Shown here piece by piece: positions 16,007-23,407 of a stretch of DNA of 64,000 bases. The notes below the pieces were generated by a model. It had not been told where the DNA came from, made no database searches, and saw only the letters and a list, made by a program, of their open reading frames with translations. How positions within the stretch are numbered: position 1 is the stretch's first letter; each line of letters opens with the position of its first letter. Source of the stretch: Thalassobius sp047123305 (GTDB lineage Bacteria; Pseudomonadota; Alphaproteobacteria; Rhodobacterales; Rhodobacteraceae); the NCBI RefSeq assembly GCF_047123305.1, contig NZ_CP138918.1, positions 682,001 through 746,000 of the forward strand. Direction: 5' to 3'. The translations under genes and the position numbers were made by a program.

Positions 16007-17260
16007 TCACGCCGCCACGGCCCGTTTCTCGCGCACCGGCAAGTGGATCAGGGCCGAGAAGGCACCAACACCCACGCCAACCCACCAGACGGCCTCGTAA
16101 GAGCCGTAGAGGTCATACATCCGGCCGCCCAGCCAGACCCCCATGAAGCTGCCCAGCTGGTGACTGAAGAACACGATGCCATAGAGCGTGCCCATGTAAC
16201 GCAGCCCATAAAGATGCGCGATCAGGCCAGAGGTCAGCGGCACCGTCGCCAGCCAGAGTGACCCCATTGAGACCGAGAACAACAGCACCGTCGCCGGTGT
16301 CATCGGTGTCAGTATAAAGGCCGCAGCGACAATGGTGCGCAACGCATAGATCGTCGCCAGCAGGTATTTCTTGGAATACCGATTGCCCAGCCAGCCCGCA
16401 AAGATTGTGCCGGCAATATTGGCCAGACCAATCAGTGAAATCGCCACTGCCCCCAAGGCCGAGGTTGTTGTGATCCCCAGCGAATGCAGGGTGCCACCGG
16501 GCATGATCGGGCCACACATCTCGGTCACGAAAGCGGGGAAATGTGCGGTGACAAAGGCCAGCTGATAGCCGCAGCTGAAAAAGCCAAGGAAGATCATCGT
16601 GTAGCTGGGATCCTTGAAGGCTTTCTTCAGGATCTCGCCCATGCTTTCCTGCAGTTCCTGCTTGCTAGCGGCCTCCGGCGCGCGCATCAGTGGCAAGAGC
16701 AACAGCACCGCAAGGATCATGGCCGCAAAGGTCAGGAACACCGACTGCCAGGTCATGAAGCCCAGCATCCATTCTGCCATCGGTGCGCCAATCACCTGCC
16801 CGCCAGATCCCGCTGCCGTGGCAATGGCCATCGCCATCGATCGGTTGGCGTCCGAGGCCGCACGGCCCACAACCGCCAGGATCACACCGAAACCGGTGCC
16901 GGCAATGCCAAAGCCCACAAACAGCTCATAGAACTGATGCGCCCCCGGTGTTGTGGCACTGGCAGAGGCCACCAGACCAATCGCATACATGATTGCGCCC
17001 AGGATGATCGCCTTGCGGTCCCCCACTTTTTCGGCAATTGCACCAAAGATCGGCTGGCCAATGCCCCAGGCCAGGTTCTGGATGGCGATGGCCAGGCTGA
17101 ATTCAGCCCTGAGCCAGCCAAATTCTTCCGCAATCGGGATCTGGAACACCCCAAAAGAGGCGCGGATCGCAAAGCCGGTCAGGATGATGATACAGCCGAC
17201 AATCAGAACCGGCGTAAACAGCGGGGCGGCAGCGGGGGTGTTTTGCGTGGGGGCGTTCAT
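16007..17260 (-). CDS. MFS transporter
   Basis: The protein has 417 residues with twelve predicted membrane spans. The chosen ATG at 17260 (MNAPTQNTPAAAP) has an AGGAT at good spacing; the upstream in-frame start at 17314 does not. Family features include FGVFQIPIAEEFGWLRAEFSLA after span 1, WGIGQPIFGAIAEKVGDRKAI as the motif A loop, and GFFSCGYQLAFVTAHFP. This resembles the oxalate/formate antiporter-like and monocarboxylate-porter-like MFS branch, but the substrate is unknown. It stands alone, divergent from zapE. Confidence 0.9.
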   Translation of the reverse strand: MNAPTQNTPAAAPLFTPVLIVGCIIILTGFAIRASFGVFQIPIAEEFGWLRAEFSLAIAIQNLAWGIGQPIFGAIAEKVGDRKAIILGAIMYAIGLVASASATTPGAHQFYELFVGFGIAGTGFGVILAVVGRAASDANRSMAMAIATAAGSGGQVIGAPMAEWMLGFMTWQSVFLTFAAMILAVLLLLPLMRAPEAASKQELQESMGEILKKAFKDPSYTMIFLGFFSCGYQLAFVTAHFPAFVTEMCGPIMPGGTLHSLGITTTSALGAVAISLIGLANIAGTIFAGWLGNRYSKKYLLATIYALRTIVAAAFILTPMTPATVLLFSVSMGSLWLATVPLTSGLIAHLYGLRYMGTLYGIVFFSHQLGSFMGVWLGGRMYDLYGSYEAVWWVGVGVGAFSALIHLPVREKRAVAA

Positions 17261-17441
17261 CTGAAAGATCCTAAAAGGGGGCGTCTCAGCGGCAGCAAAG
17301 GCCTGCGCGAACATTTAGCCTGTTAAGAATTGCACGCAACGTCAATTCACCTTTTGTGAAACGTCCCGTCACAGCGCTTGAAGGGCGCCTGTAGCCCCGC
17401 GCCCCCTTCCCCCGCGCTTTGGGATTGGCTATCAGCAGCTT

Positions 17442-18503
17442 ATGACCAGTCTGATCGACAGCTACGCCGCCCTCATCGCCAAGGGCGACCTCACCGCCGA
17501 CCCCGCGCAGGAAGCGGTCCTGCCCGAGTTTGAACGTATCCGCGCCGAGCTGGCCAAACCGGTGAAAAAAGGCTTCTTCCGCAAAGCGCCGCCGCCGCCC
17601 AAGGGTCTCTACCTGTGGGGCGGTGTGGGCCGGGGCAAGTCGATGTTGATGGATATGTTTGTCGACCACCTCGAGGTGCCCGCGCGCCGGGTCCACTTCC
17701 ATGCCTTCATGCAGGAAATCCACGCGGCGATGCATAAGGCCCGCCAGGACGGCATCGAAGACAGCCTCGCGCCGGTGGCGGAACAGGTCGCCAAAGAGGT
17801 CAAGGTGCTGGCCTTTGACGAAATGCAGATCACCGACATCACTGATGCGATGATCGTGGGCCGCCTGTTTGGAATCCTCTTTGCAGCCGGCGTGGTGGTG
17901 GTGACCACCTCTAACCGTGTGCCGGATGACCTTTATAAAAACGGGTTGAACCGCCAGCTGTTCCTGCCTTTCATCGAGGTGCTGAAGGACCAGATGTGCG
18001 TCTGGGAACTGGTCAGCCCAAATGACTATCGCCAGAACCGGCTGCAGGGCGAGGAGGTCTACTTCGCGCCGATCAATGCCGACAGTCGGCAGAAAATCCG
18101 CGAGGTCTGGGAACATCTCAGCGGTGGTCCGGCGCAGCCCCTGATCCTGCAGGTCAAAGGCCGCGAGGTTGAAATTCCACAATTCCGCAATGGGGTGGCC
18201 CGCGCCACCTTCTTTGACCTCTGCGGCAAGATGCTGGGCGCCGGGGATTATCTGGCTCTGGCCGAAACCGCCAAGGTGCTGATCCTCGAAGACATTCCCC
18301 GTCTGGGCCGCTCCAACTTCAATGAGGCCAAACGTTTCGTCACCCTGATCGACGCTCTTTATGAGGCGGGCACCCGGCTGATCTGTTCCGCCGCGGACCA
18401 GCCGGAAAGCCTCTATATCGAGGGCGAAGGTGTATTTGAATTTGAACGCACCGCCAGCCGCTTGCGTGAAATGCAATCCGCCAGCTGGGGCCAGCAGGAC
18501 TAA
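17442..18503 (+). CDS. zapE: cell division protein ZapE (AFG1-like ATPase)
   Basis: The protein has 353 residues. It is a P-loop ATPase of the AFG1/ZapE family. Walker A is GVGRGKSMLMD at about 60-70, followed by RRVHFHAFMQEIHAAMHKAR, which is diagnostic for the family, and Walker B VLAFDEMQITDITDAM. In Escherichia coli ZapE acts on FtsZ rings under stress. In mitochondria the homologue helps degrade respiratory subunits. It is monocistronic, with a dispersed intergenic element just after its stop. Confidence 0.93.
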   Translation: MTSLIDSYAALIAKGDLTADPAQEAVLPEFERIRAELAKPVKKGFFRKAPPPPKGLYLWGGVGRGKSMLMDMFVDHLEVPARRVHFHAFMQEIHAAMHKARQDGIEDSLAPVAEQVAKEVKVLAFDEMQITDITDAMIVGRLFGILFAAGVVVVTTSNRVPDDLYKNGLNRQLFLPFIEVLKDQMCVWELVSPNDYRQNRLQGEEVYFAPINADSRQKIREVWEHLSGGPAQPLILQVKGREVEIPQFRNGVARATFFDLCGKMLGAGDYLALAETAKVLILEDIPRLGRSNFNEAKRFVTLIDALYEAGTRLICSAADQPESLYIEGEGVFEFERTASRLREMQSASWGQQD

Positions 18504-18519
18504 GCGCCAAGGGCAAAGC

Positions 18520-18572
18520 CGCTTTCTTCTTGGGCCAAATATCCTGGGGGTGAAGGGGGCAACGCCCCCTCC
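18520..18572 (+). repeat. dispersed intergenic element, copy 1 (GGGGGTGAA type with hairpin)
   Basis: The core CTTCTTGGGCCAAATATCC is followed by TGGGGGTGAA and a seven-base stem AGGGGGC-AAC-GCCCCCT (18554-18570). It sits between zapE and the convergent mbfA, where the hairpin can also act as a terminator. Related copies lie near 28807, 36352, 38511, 47646, 53921 and 63470-63584. Confidence 0.7.
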
Positions 18573-18590
18573 CCGGCCTCACACCAAATG

Positions 18591-19565
18591 CTAGCCGGAG
18601 CCGATCAAAACACCGGCCGCAAAGACCAGCGCCCCCCCCAGCACCACCTGCATCGTGGCGCGGAAAAACGGCGTGTCCATGTATTTGTTCTGGATCCAGG
18701 CGATGGCCCAAAGTTCCAGAAACACCACCACAAAGGCGGTCAGTGTTGCGGTCCAGAAATCCGGGATCAGATAGGGCAGCGCATGGCCCAAACCACCCAC
18801 CATGGTCATGATCCCCGAGGCAAAACCCCGTTTCACCGGCGAGCCGCGCCCCGAAAGTTCGCCGTCATCTGACGCCGCTTCGGTGAAGCCCATTGAAATC
18901 CCCGCCCCGACCGAGGCCGCCAGCCCAACCAGAAATGTGGTCCAAGTGTCCTGTGTCGCAAAAGCGGTGGCAAAAATCGGCGCCAGGGTAGAGACAGAGC
19001 CATCCATCAAACCCGCCAGACCAGGCTGCACCCAGGTCAGCACAAACTGCCGATGTGCCTTGCGGTCTTCGTTTTCGCGCTCCGCCCCGTTCAGATGCTG
19101 CGCCTCCAGCCCTTCGGCATGGTCCACATGCCCCGCCTCAGCTGCCGCCAGATCCCCCAGCAGGCGGCGGGTGTCCGCATCGGTGCTTTGGGCGGCGGCT
19201 TTCAGGTAAAACGCTTCGGCCGCCGTTTCCATCGCTGCCGCCTCGGCGCGGATCTGCTCCAGCCCAAGGTTCTCGACCAGCCAGACCGGCCGACGCGCGT
19301 AGAAGCCTGCAACATGTTCGCGGCGCAGCAGCGGCACGTGATCGCCGAATCGCTTTTGATGCATGTCCAGCAGCTGGCGGCGGTGCGTGTCCTCTTCGGC
19401 CGCCATGCCGTCAAAAACGGCGGCACTGTCCGGAAAATCTGCCCGCAATTGTTGCGCATAACTGCGATAGATCCGTGCGTCATCCTCTTCCGAAGAAATT
19501 GCAAGGGCCAGAACCTCTTGTTCATTAAGATCTTTGAAATGACGCCGTTGTATTGAAAACCGCAT
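18591..19565 (-). CDS. mbfA: membrane-bound ferritin-like iron exporter MbfA (rubrerythrin-VIT1 fusion)
   Basis: The protein has 324 residues. The ATG at 19565 is chosen because AGGTGGG sits six bases upstream; a GTG at 19574 lies inside that site. Residues 1-150 are a rubrerythrin-like ferritin domain with E-rich iron ligands (LAISSEEDDARIYRSYA, MAAEEDTHRRQLLDMHQKR, AEAGHVDHAEGL). Residues 170-324 are a CCC1/VIT1 membrane domain (GSVSTLAPIFATAF, GISMGFTEAASDDGE). In Agrobacterium and Bradyrhizobium MbfA exports iron and protects against iron and peroxide stress, and is repressed by Irr. A near-perfect Irr-type box lies just upstream. Confidence 0.93.
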   Translation of the reverse strand: MRFSIQRRHFKDLNEQEVLALAISSEEDDARIYRSYAQQLRADFPDSAAVFDGMAAEEDTHRRQLLDMHQKRFGDHVPLLRREHVAGFYARRPVWLVENLGLEQIRAEAAAMETAAEAFYLKAAAQSTDADTRRLLGDLAAAEAGHVDHAEGLEAQHLNGAERENEDRKAHRQFVLTWVQPGLAGLMDGSVSTLAPIFATAFATQDTWTTFLVGLAASVGAGISMGFTEAASDDGELSGRGSPVKRGFASGIMTMVGGLGHALPYLIPDFWTATLTAFVVVFLELWAIAWIQNKYMDTPFFRATMQVVLGGALVFAAGVLIGSG

Positions 19566-19578
19566 GTTACCCACCTAG

Positions 19579-19595
19579 TTTAGAATAGTTCTAAC
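19579..19595. promoter_or_regulatory. putative Irr box (iron control element) of mbfA
   Basis: The sequence TTTAGAATAGTTCTAAC contains the exact dyad TTAGAA-TAG-TTCTAA (19580-19594). This matches the iron control element bound by Irr in alphaproteobacteria. It lies 14 bases from the mbfA start codon, so bound protein would block transcription or initiation when iron is low. Confidence 0.8.
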
Positions 19596-19641
19596 TTAGG
19601 TGTGACAGCGCACCACCACAACCCTTCACTTGCCGGAACTG

Positions 19642-19660
19642 AACTAAACAGTTTATAGTT
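19642..19660. promoter_or_regulatory. possible operator or promoter element of the TetR gene
   Basis: AACTAAACAGTTTATAGTT has five-base inverted ends (AACTA / TAGTT) and an offset inner AAAC-A-GTTT. It lies 59 bases before the TetR start. TetR proteins often bind such dyads in their own promoter, but the imperfect centre leaves doubt. Confidence 0.35.
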
Positions 19661-19718
19661 GGTTCCCTCAGCCAAACCTTCTAAGACCCCACCAGACCAA
19701 GGCCAGCCAAGGACACTC

Positions 19719-20354
19719 ATGACCCAAACCGCCAAAGAAATCATTCGCACCGGACGCAAATTTGCACAGGTATTGGCGGGGGCGCGACAAGTGTTCATGG
19801 CGGATGGGTTTTCCGGTGCCTCGGTGGATGACATCGCCAAGGCGGCCGGGGTCTCCAAGGCGACGCTTTACAGCTATTTCCCCGACAAACGGCTGCTGTT
19901 CATCGAAGTGGCCAACAACGAATGCAACCGCCAGGCCGATGAGGCGGTGGAACTGACGAACTTTGACCGTCCGCCGCAGGAAATGCTGACGCTGGCGGCC
20001 CGCAAGATGATCCGCATCCTGACCTCCCCTTTCTCGCAGCGGGTGTTCCGCATCTGCGTGGCAGAGGCGGATCGCTTCCCTGAACTGGGGCAGGCCTTCT
20101 ACCAAAGCGGCCCAATGCTGGGCCGCGCCCGGATGAGCGAGTATCTGCAATGCGCCTGCAACAAGGGTGAGTTTGTGATTGACGACATGGACCTTGCTGC
20201 GGATCAGTTCATTGAACTGTGTAAGACGGATGTCTTTGCCCGTATGGTCTTTGGCATCCAAACCGAATTTTCGGATGCAGAAATGGACCGCATCGCGGAC
20301 GGTGCGGTCGAAATGTTTATGGCCCGTTACAGCACCAAACAAAGCTGCTGCTAA
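19719..20354 (+). CDS. TetR/AcrR family transcriptional regulator
   Basis: The protein has 211 residues from the ATG at 19719, preceded by AAGGA; an earlier in-frame start at 19659 has no such site. The N-terminal helix-turn-helix reads FMADGFSGASVDDIAKAAGVSKATLYSYFPDKRLLF. The C-terminal ligand domain resembles AcrR C-terminal types (PFSQRVFRICVAEADRFPELGQAFYQSGP). The C terminus ends in adjacent cysteines (KQSCC). It is divergent from mbfA with 153 bases between the starts. Whether it controls mbfA, itself or a distant efflux gene is not evident. Confidence 0.88.
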   Translation: MTQTAKEIIRTGRKFAQVLAGARQVFMADGFSGASVDDIAKAAGVSKATLYSYFPDKRLLFIEVANNECNRQADEAVELTNFDRPPQEMLTLAARKMIRILTSPFSQRVFRICVAEADRFPELGQAFYQSGPMLGRARMSEYLQCACNKGEFVIDDMDLAADQFIELCKTDVFARMVFGIQTEFSDAEMDRIADGAVEMFMARYSTKQSCC

Positions 20355-20394
20355 CGGCGGCTTGGCCAGGGGTCAGACAGGCATCAGACGTGGA

Positions 20395-20970
20395 TCAGAC
20401 CAGCTGATCCGCCTTGGCGATCACCTTATCCAGCAACCCATAAGCCACCGCCTCTTCGGTGGTCAGCCAGAAATCGCGTTGCGTGTCAGCGGCGATTTTT
20501 TCGGGCGTCTGGCCGGTTGCCTCGGCAAACAGCTTGTCAAACCGCGCCCGCATGATGCGGATCTGTTCCGCCTGGATCTGCATGTCCGTGACCTGACCGC
20601 CAATCCCGCCTGAGGGCTGGTGCAGCAGGAAACGGGTGTTGGGCAGGCAGTAACGGTCTTCTTTCTCTGCCCCGATAAAGATCAAGGCGCCCGCGCTGGC
20701 CACCCAGCCGGAGCCGATGGTGCGCACCTTGGGGGTGATGAACTTGATCATGTCATGCACCATGTCGCCGCTTTCGACATGGCCGCCGGGGGACGAGATG
20801 AACATGTTGATCGGATCGTCACTTTCTTCGGCCAGCGCCAAAAGCTGCGTGACCACCTTGTTTGCCAGCTTGTCGTTGATCTCTCCCGTGACCAACACGC
20901 TGCGGCTTTTGAGAAAGAGCGAGGCGAAAGCGCCTGCGCCGTCTTCGCTCTTTTCCTTGTCTTTGCTCAT
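20395..20970 (-). CDS. clpP: ClpP-family serine protease paralogue
   Basis: The protein has 191 residues from the ATG at 20970, with AGGGAGC upstream; the frame extends to 21018 without a better start. The fold is that of ClpP: PINMFISSPGGHVESGDMVHDMI, catalytic S92 in GWVASAGALIF, H117 in FLLHQPSGGIGG and D166 in QRDFWLTTEEAVAYGLLDKV. The serine and histidine motifs differ from standard ClpP (ASMGA and HQPLGG). It is probably a second ClpP that forms mixed or alternative rings, not the housekeeping enzyme, and no clpX lies beside it. Confidence 0.82.
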   Translation of the reverse strand: MSKDKEKSEDGAGAFASLFLKSRSVLVTGEINDKLANKVVTQLLALAEESDDPINMFISSPGGHVESGDMVHDMIKFITPKVRTIGSGWVASAGALIFIGAEKEDRYCLPNTRFLLHQPSGGIGGQVTDMQIQAEQIRIMRARFDKLFAEATGQTPEKIAADTQRDFWLTTEEAVAYGLLDKVIAKADQLV

Positions 20971-21055
20971 TTGAAAGCTCCCTAAATCAAATGCGCCGCC
21001 CGGGATGGGGCGACGCATTGCTACTTAGGGCTGATTTTCCCTAGAAAAAGATCCA

Positions 21056-21072
21056 GCGGGAAAAGATCCCGC
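21056..21072 (-). terminator. probable terminator after adhC
   Basis: On the minus strand a six-base stem GCGGGA / TCCCGC with a five-base loop is followed by TGGATCTTTTTC. It lies just after the adhC stop. Confidence 0.5.
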
Positions 21073-21080
21073 GGGTGGGA

Positions 21081-22193
21081 TCAGTAGACCACAACCGAAC
21101 GGATCGACTTGCCTTCATGCATCAGGTCGAAGCCTTTGTTGATGTCTTCCAGACCCATCGTGTGGGTGATCATCGGGTCGATTTCGATCTTGCCGTCCAT
21201 GTACCAGTCCACGATCTTGGGCACATCGGTCCGGCCACGGGCGCCGCCAAAGGCAGTGCCGCGCCAGCTGCGGCCGGTGACCAACTGGAACGGCCGGGTC
21301 GAGATTTCGGCACCCGCCGGGGCCACACCGATGATGATCGATTCCCCCCAGCCCTTATGCGCCGATTCCAGCGCGGTCCGCATAACCTGCACATTGCCGG
21401 TGGCGTCAAAGGTGTAATCCGCACCGCCGCCGGTCAGTTCTACCAGATGGCCCACCAGATCGCCGTCAACCTCGGTTGGGTTCACAAAATCGGTCATGCC
21501 GAATTTCTTTGCCATATCGACTTTGCCGGGGTTGATGTCGACGCCCACAATCTGATCCGCACCGGCCATGCGCAGGCCCTGGATCACGTTCAGACCAATG
21601 CCGCCCAGGCCAAAGACGATCGAACGGTTGCCGATCTCAGCCTTGGCGGTGTTGATCACCGCGCCGATGCCGGTGGTGACGCCGCAACCGATGTAGCAAA
21701 TCTTGTCGAACGGTGCATCGGGGCGCACCTTGGCCAGCGCAATTTCAGGCAGAACCGTGTGGTTCGAGAAGGTCGAGCAGCCCATGTAATGCAGGATCGG
21801 CGTGCCATCCAGCATCGAGAAGCGGCTGGTCCCGTCGGGCATAACCCCCGCGCCTTGGGTCGAACGGATCGACTGGCAGAGGTTGGTTTTCGGGTTCAGA
21901 CAGTATTCACACTCGCGGCATTCCGGCGTGTAGAGCGGGATCACGTGATCGCCCGGTTTCAGGCTGGTGACACCGGGGCCCACCTCCAGCACCACACCGG
22001 CGCCTTCATGGCCCAGAATGGCGGGGAACATGCCCTCAGGATCGGCGCCCGACAGGGTAAATTCATCCGTGTGGCAAATGCCGGTGGCTTTGATTTCCAC
22101 CAGAACCTCACCCGCTTTCGGGCCTTCCAGGTTCACTTCCATGATTTCCAGCGGTTTGCCCGCCTCGACGGCAACAGCGGCTCTTGTGCGCAT
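21081..22193 (-). CDS. adhC: S-(hydroxymethyl)glutathione dehydrogenase / class III alcohol dehydrogenase
   Basis: The protein has 370 residues. This cytosolic enzyme oxidises the formaldehyde-glutathione adduct to S-formylglutathione with NAD; it also reduces S-nitrosoglutathione. Zinc sites are clear: the catalytic cysteine in GICHTDEF, ILGHEGAGVV, and the four structural cysteines in CRECEYCLNPKTNLC. The pattern GCGVTTGIGAVINTAK and the NAD fold GLGGIGLNVIQGLRMAGA are class III signatures. GGGAGGG precedes the ATG. It follows the cytochrome c' gene on the same strand, and its partner fghA is at 13100-13930. Confidence 0.96.
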   Translation of the reverse strand: MRTRAAVAVEAGKPLEIMEVNLEGPKAGEVLVEIKATGICHTDEFTLSGADPEGMFPAILGHEGAGVVLEVGPGVTSLKPGDHVIPLYTPECRECEYCLNPKTNLCQSIRSTQGAGVMPDGTSRFSMLDGTPILHYMGCSTFSNHTVLPEIALAKVRPDAPFDKICYIGCGVTTGIGAVINTAKAEIGNRSIVFGLGGIGLNVIQGLRMAGADQIVGVDINPGKVDMAKKFGMTDFVNPTEVDGDLVGHLVELTGGGADYTFDATGNVQVMRTALESAHKGWGESIIIGVAPAGAEISTRPFQLVTGRSWRGTAFGGARGRTDVPKIVDWYMDGKIEIDPMITHTMGLEDINKGFDLMHEGKSIRSVVVY

Positions 22194-22215
22194 CTTATCC
22201 CTCCCGCGACAATGG

Positions 22216-22237
22216 CGGGCTGCAATGACGCAGCCCG
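22216..22237 (-). terminator. hairpin between cytochrome c' and adhC
   Basis: A perfect eight-base stem CGGGCTGC / GCAGCCCG with a six-base loop lies in the 65-base gap. No U tract follows, so it is more likely an attenuator or mRNA-stabilising stem than a full terminator. Confidence 0.5.
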
Positions 22238-22258
22238 TTCAGGTGACCGTTTAAACGC

Positions 22259-22696
22259 TCACTTATCAATGCGATAGCTTTTATGACACCCACCGCAACT
22301 GCGGCCAATAGGGCCAAGCCCGGCCCGCAGATTGTCCAAGGATGACGTATCCAGACCCGAGACGGCTGTTTCCATTGCGACAGATTTGGCGGTGAAATCG
22401 TCCCAGTTGCTCCAGATTGCAGGCAGGGCTTCGCTTTTGGGGTCTTCGGCCTGCACTTCAAAGGCGGCGGGAATGCTCGCAGCGGCAGCGCTGAGTTTCG
22501 CCTTCGCCCGCTCCGCCTGCGTAGCGTCAAAGGGGATCTTGCCCTTAGCCATGCCCCCGATGGCGCCCATATTCAAACGGATCTCTTCCATCAGCATCAT
22601 GCGGGCCTTTACGGTCGGATCGCTCACCCCGTCATGGGCGGCAGCGGCAGTGGCAAGGCCAAATACGATGGCAAGGGGCAGGGCTGTGAATTTCAT
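22259..22696 (-). CDS. cytochrome c'
   Basis: The protein has 145 residues. A signal peptide at 1-20 (LPLAIVFGLATAAAAHD) sends it to the periplasm. It is a four-helix class II cytochrome c with the haem-binding motif at the C terminus, C134-G-G-C137-H138 followed by KSYR. R12/M16-type positions near RMMLMEEIRLNMGAI match the distal side of the haem. Cytochromes c' bind NO and are linked to nitrosative stress. It is upstream of adhC on the same strand; AdhC also removes S-nitrosoglutathione, so the pairing may reflect NO defence (inference). Confidence 0.9.
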   Translation of the reverse strand: MKFTALPLAIVFGLATAAAAHDGVSDPTVKARMMLMEEIRLNMGAIGGMAKGKIPFDATQAERAKAKLSAAAASIPAAFEVQAEDPKSEALPAIWSNWDDFTAKSVAMETAVSGLDTSSLDNLRAGLGPIGRSCGGCHKSYRIDK

Positions 22697-22760
22697 GGCA
22701 AACCTCTCTGATCTGTTGTTTTCACCAGACTACGGGATTCGCGTCACAAAAGAAGTCATG

Positions 22761-22792
22761 AAAAAGGGGCACACGTTTTTGTGCACCCCTTT
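22761..22792 (-). terminator. terminator of the paaI-paaK-paaR transcript
   Basis: On the minus strand a stem built on AAAGGGG / CCCCTTT with an inner CAC/GTG pairing is followed by five Ts. It lies 40 bases after the TetR stop and before the cytochrome c' gene. Confidence 0.7.
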
Positions 22793-22831
22793 GCCAATAA
22801 TATGGTCCCGCTGTGGAGGTTCGCGAAACGC

Positions 22832-23407
22832 CTACAGCGCTTTCAAACCACCGATAACAAAATCCGTGGCCAGATCGGCATAGGCTTCGCGGCTGAGCCC
22901 TTTGCCAGGTCGGTGCCACATGTAAAACCAGTTCAGCACGGCAAAGACGCTCATCACCGCCGCCCGCAGCCGGTCAGCATCGCCTGCCAGCTGAGGGGCC
23001 ACATCCAGCACCGTGGCGGACATGATGTCGACCAGCCGCAGCTGCAGACCGATGAGCGGGCGTTGCCGGTCTTCGGGCAACACCGACAGCGCATCCAACT
23101 GCAGCTTATGTTCCGCGTCCGCGTCGGCGTATTCCTCTAGGATCGCGGCAATCAACCCGCGCATGCCGGCACCCTGCTGTGCCTCGACAACCTCCAGAAG
23201 CTCGCTCAGGTGTTCGTCCAGGATGTCGAAGAGCAGATCCTCTTTCGAGCCCCAATAGTGATAGATCAACGCCTTGGAGACACCACAGGATTTGGCCGCG
23301 CCGGTCATTGAGGCGCGGTCAAACCCGTGGGTCGCAAAATAGCTCGCTGCGCCCTTACGAAGCGCAGCGCGTTTTTCATCGTGATCGCGTGCCAGTCCGC
23401 GCGCCAT
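22832..23407 (-). CDS. paaR: TetR family regulator, probably PaaR-like
   Basis: The protein has 191 residues. The helix-turn-helix reads FATHGFDRASMTGAAKSCGVSKALIYHYWGSKEDLLF. The C-terminal domain has a family segment VLNWFYMWHRPGKGLSREAYADLA, common in repressors of phenylacetate genes in alpha- and betaproteobacteria. The start codon directly follows the paaK stop, so the regulator is cotranscribed with its targets. It probably binds the dyad at 25245-25256 and is released by phenylacetyl-CoA (inference from the family). Confidence 0.82.
   Translation of the reverse strand: MARGLARDHDEKRAALRKGAASYFATHGFDRASMTGAAKSCGVSKALIYHYWGSKEDLLFDILDEHLSELLEVVEAQQGAGMRGLIAAILEEYADADAEHKLQLDALSVLPEDRQRPLIGLQLRLVDIMSATVLDVAPQLAGDADRLRAAVMSVFAVLNWFYMWHRPGKGLSREAYADLATDFVIGGLKAL

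Noticed and set aside
17286..18476. 396-residue open frame on the minus strand
   Set aside because: It mirrors zapE, which has all family motifs on the plus strand.
21075..22277. 400-residue open frame on the plus strand
   Set aside because: It is antisense to adhC, which is unmistakable.
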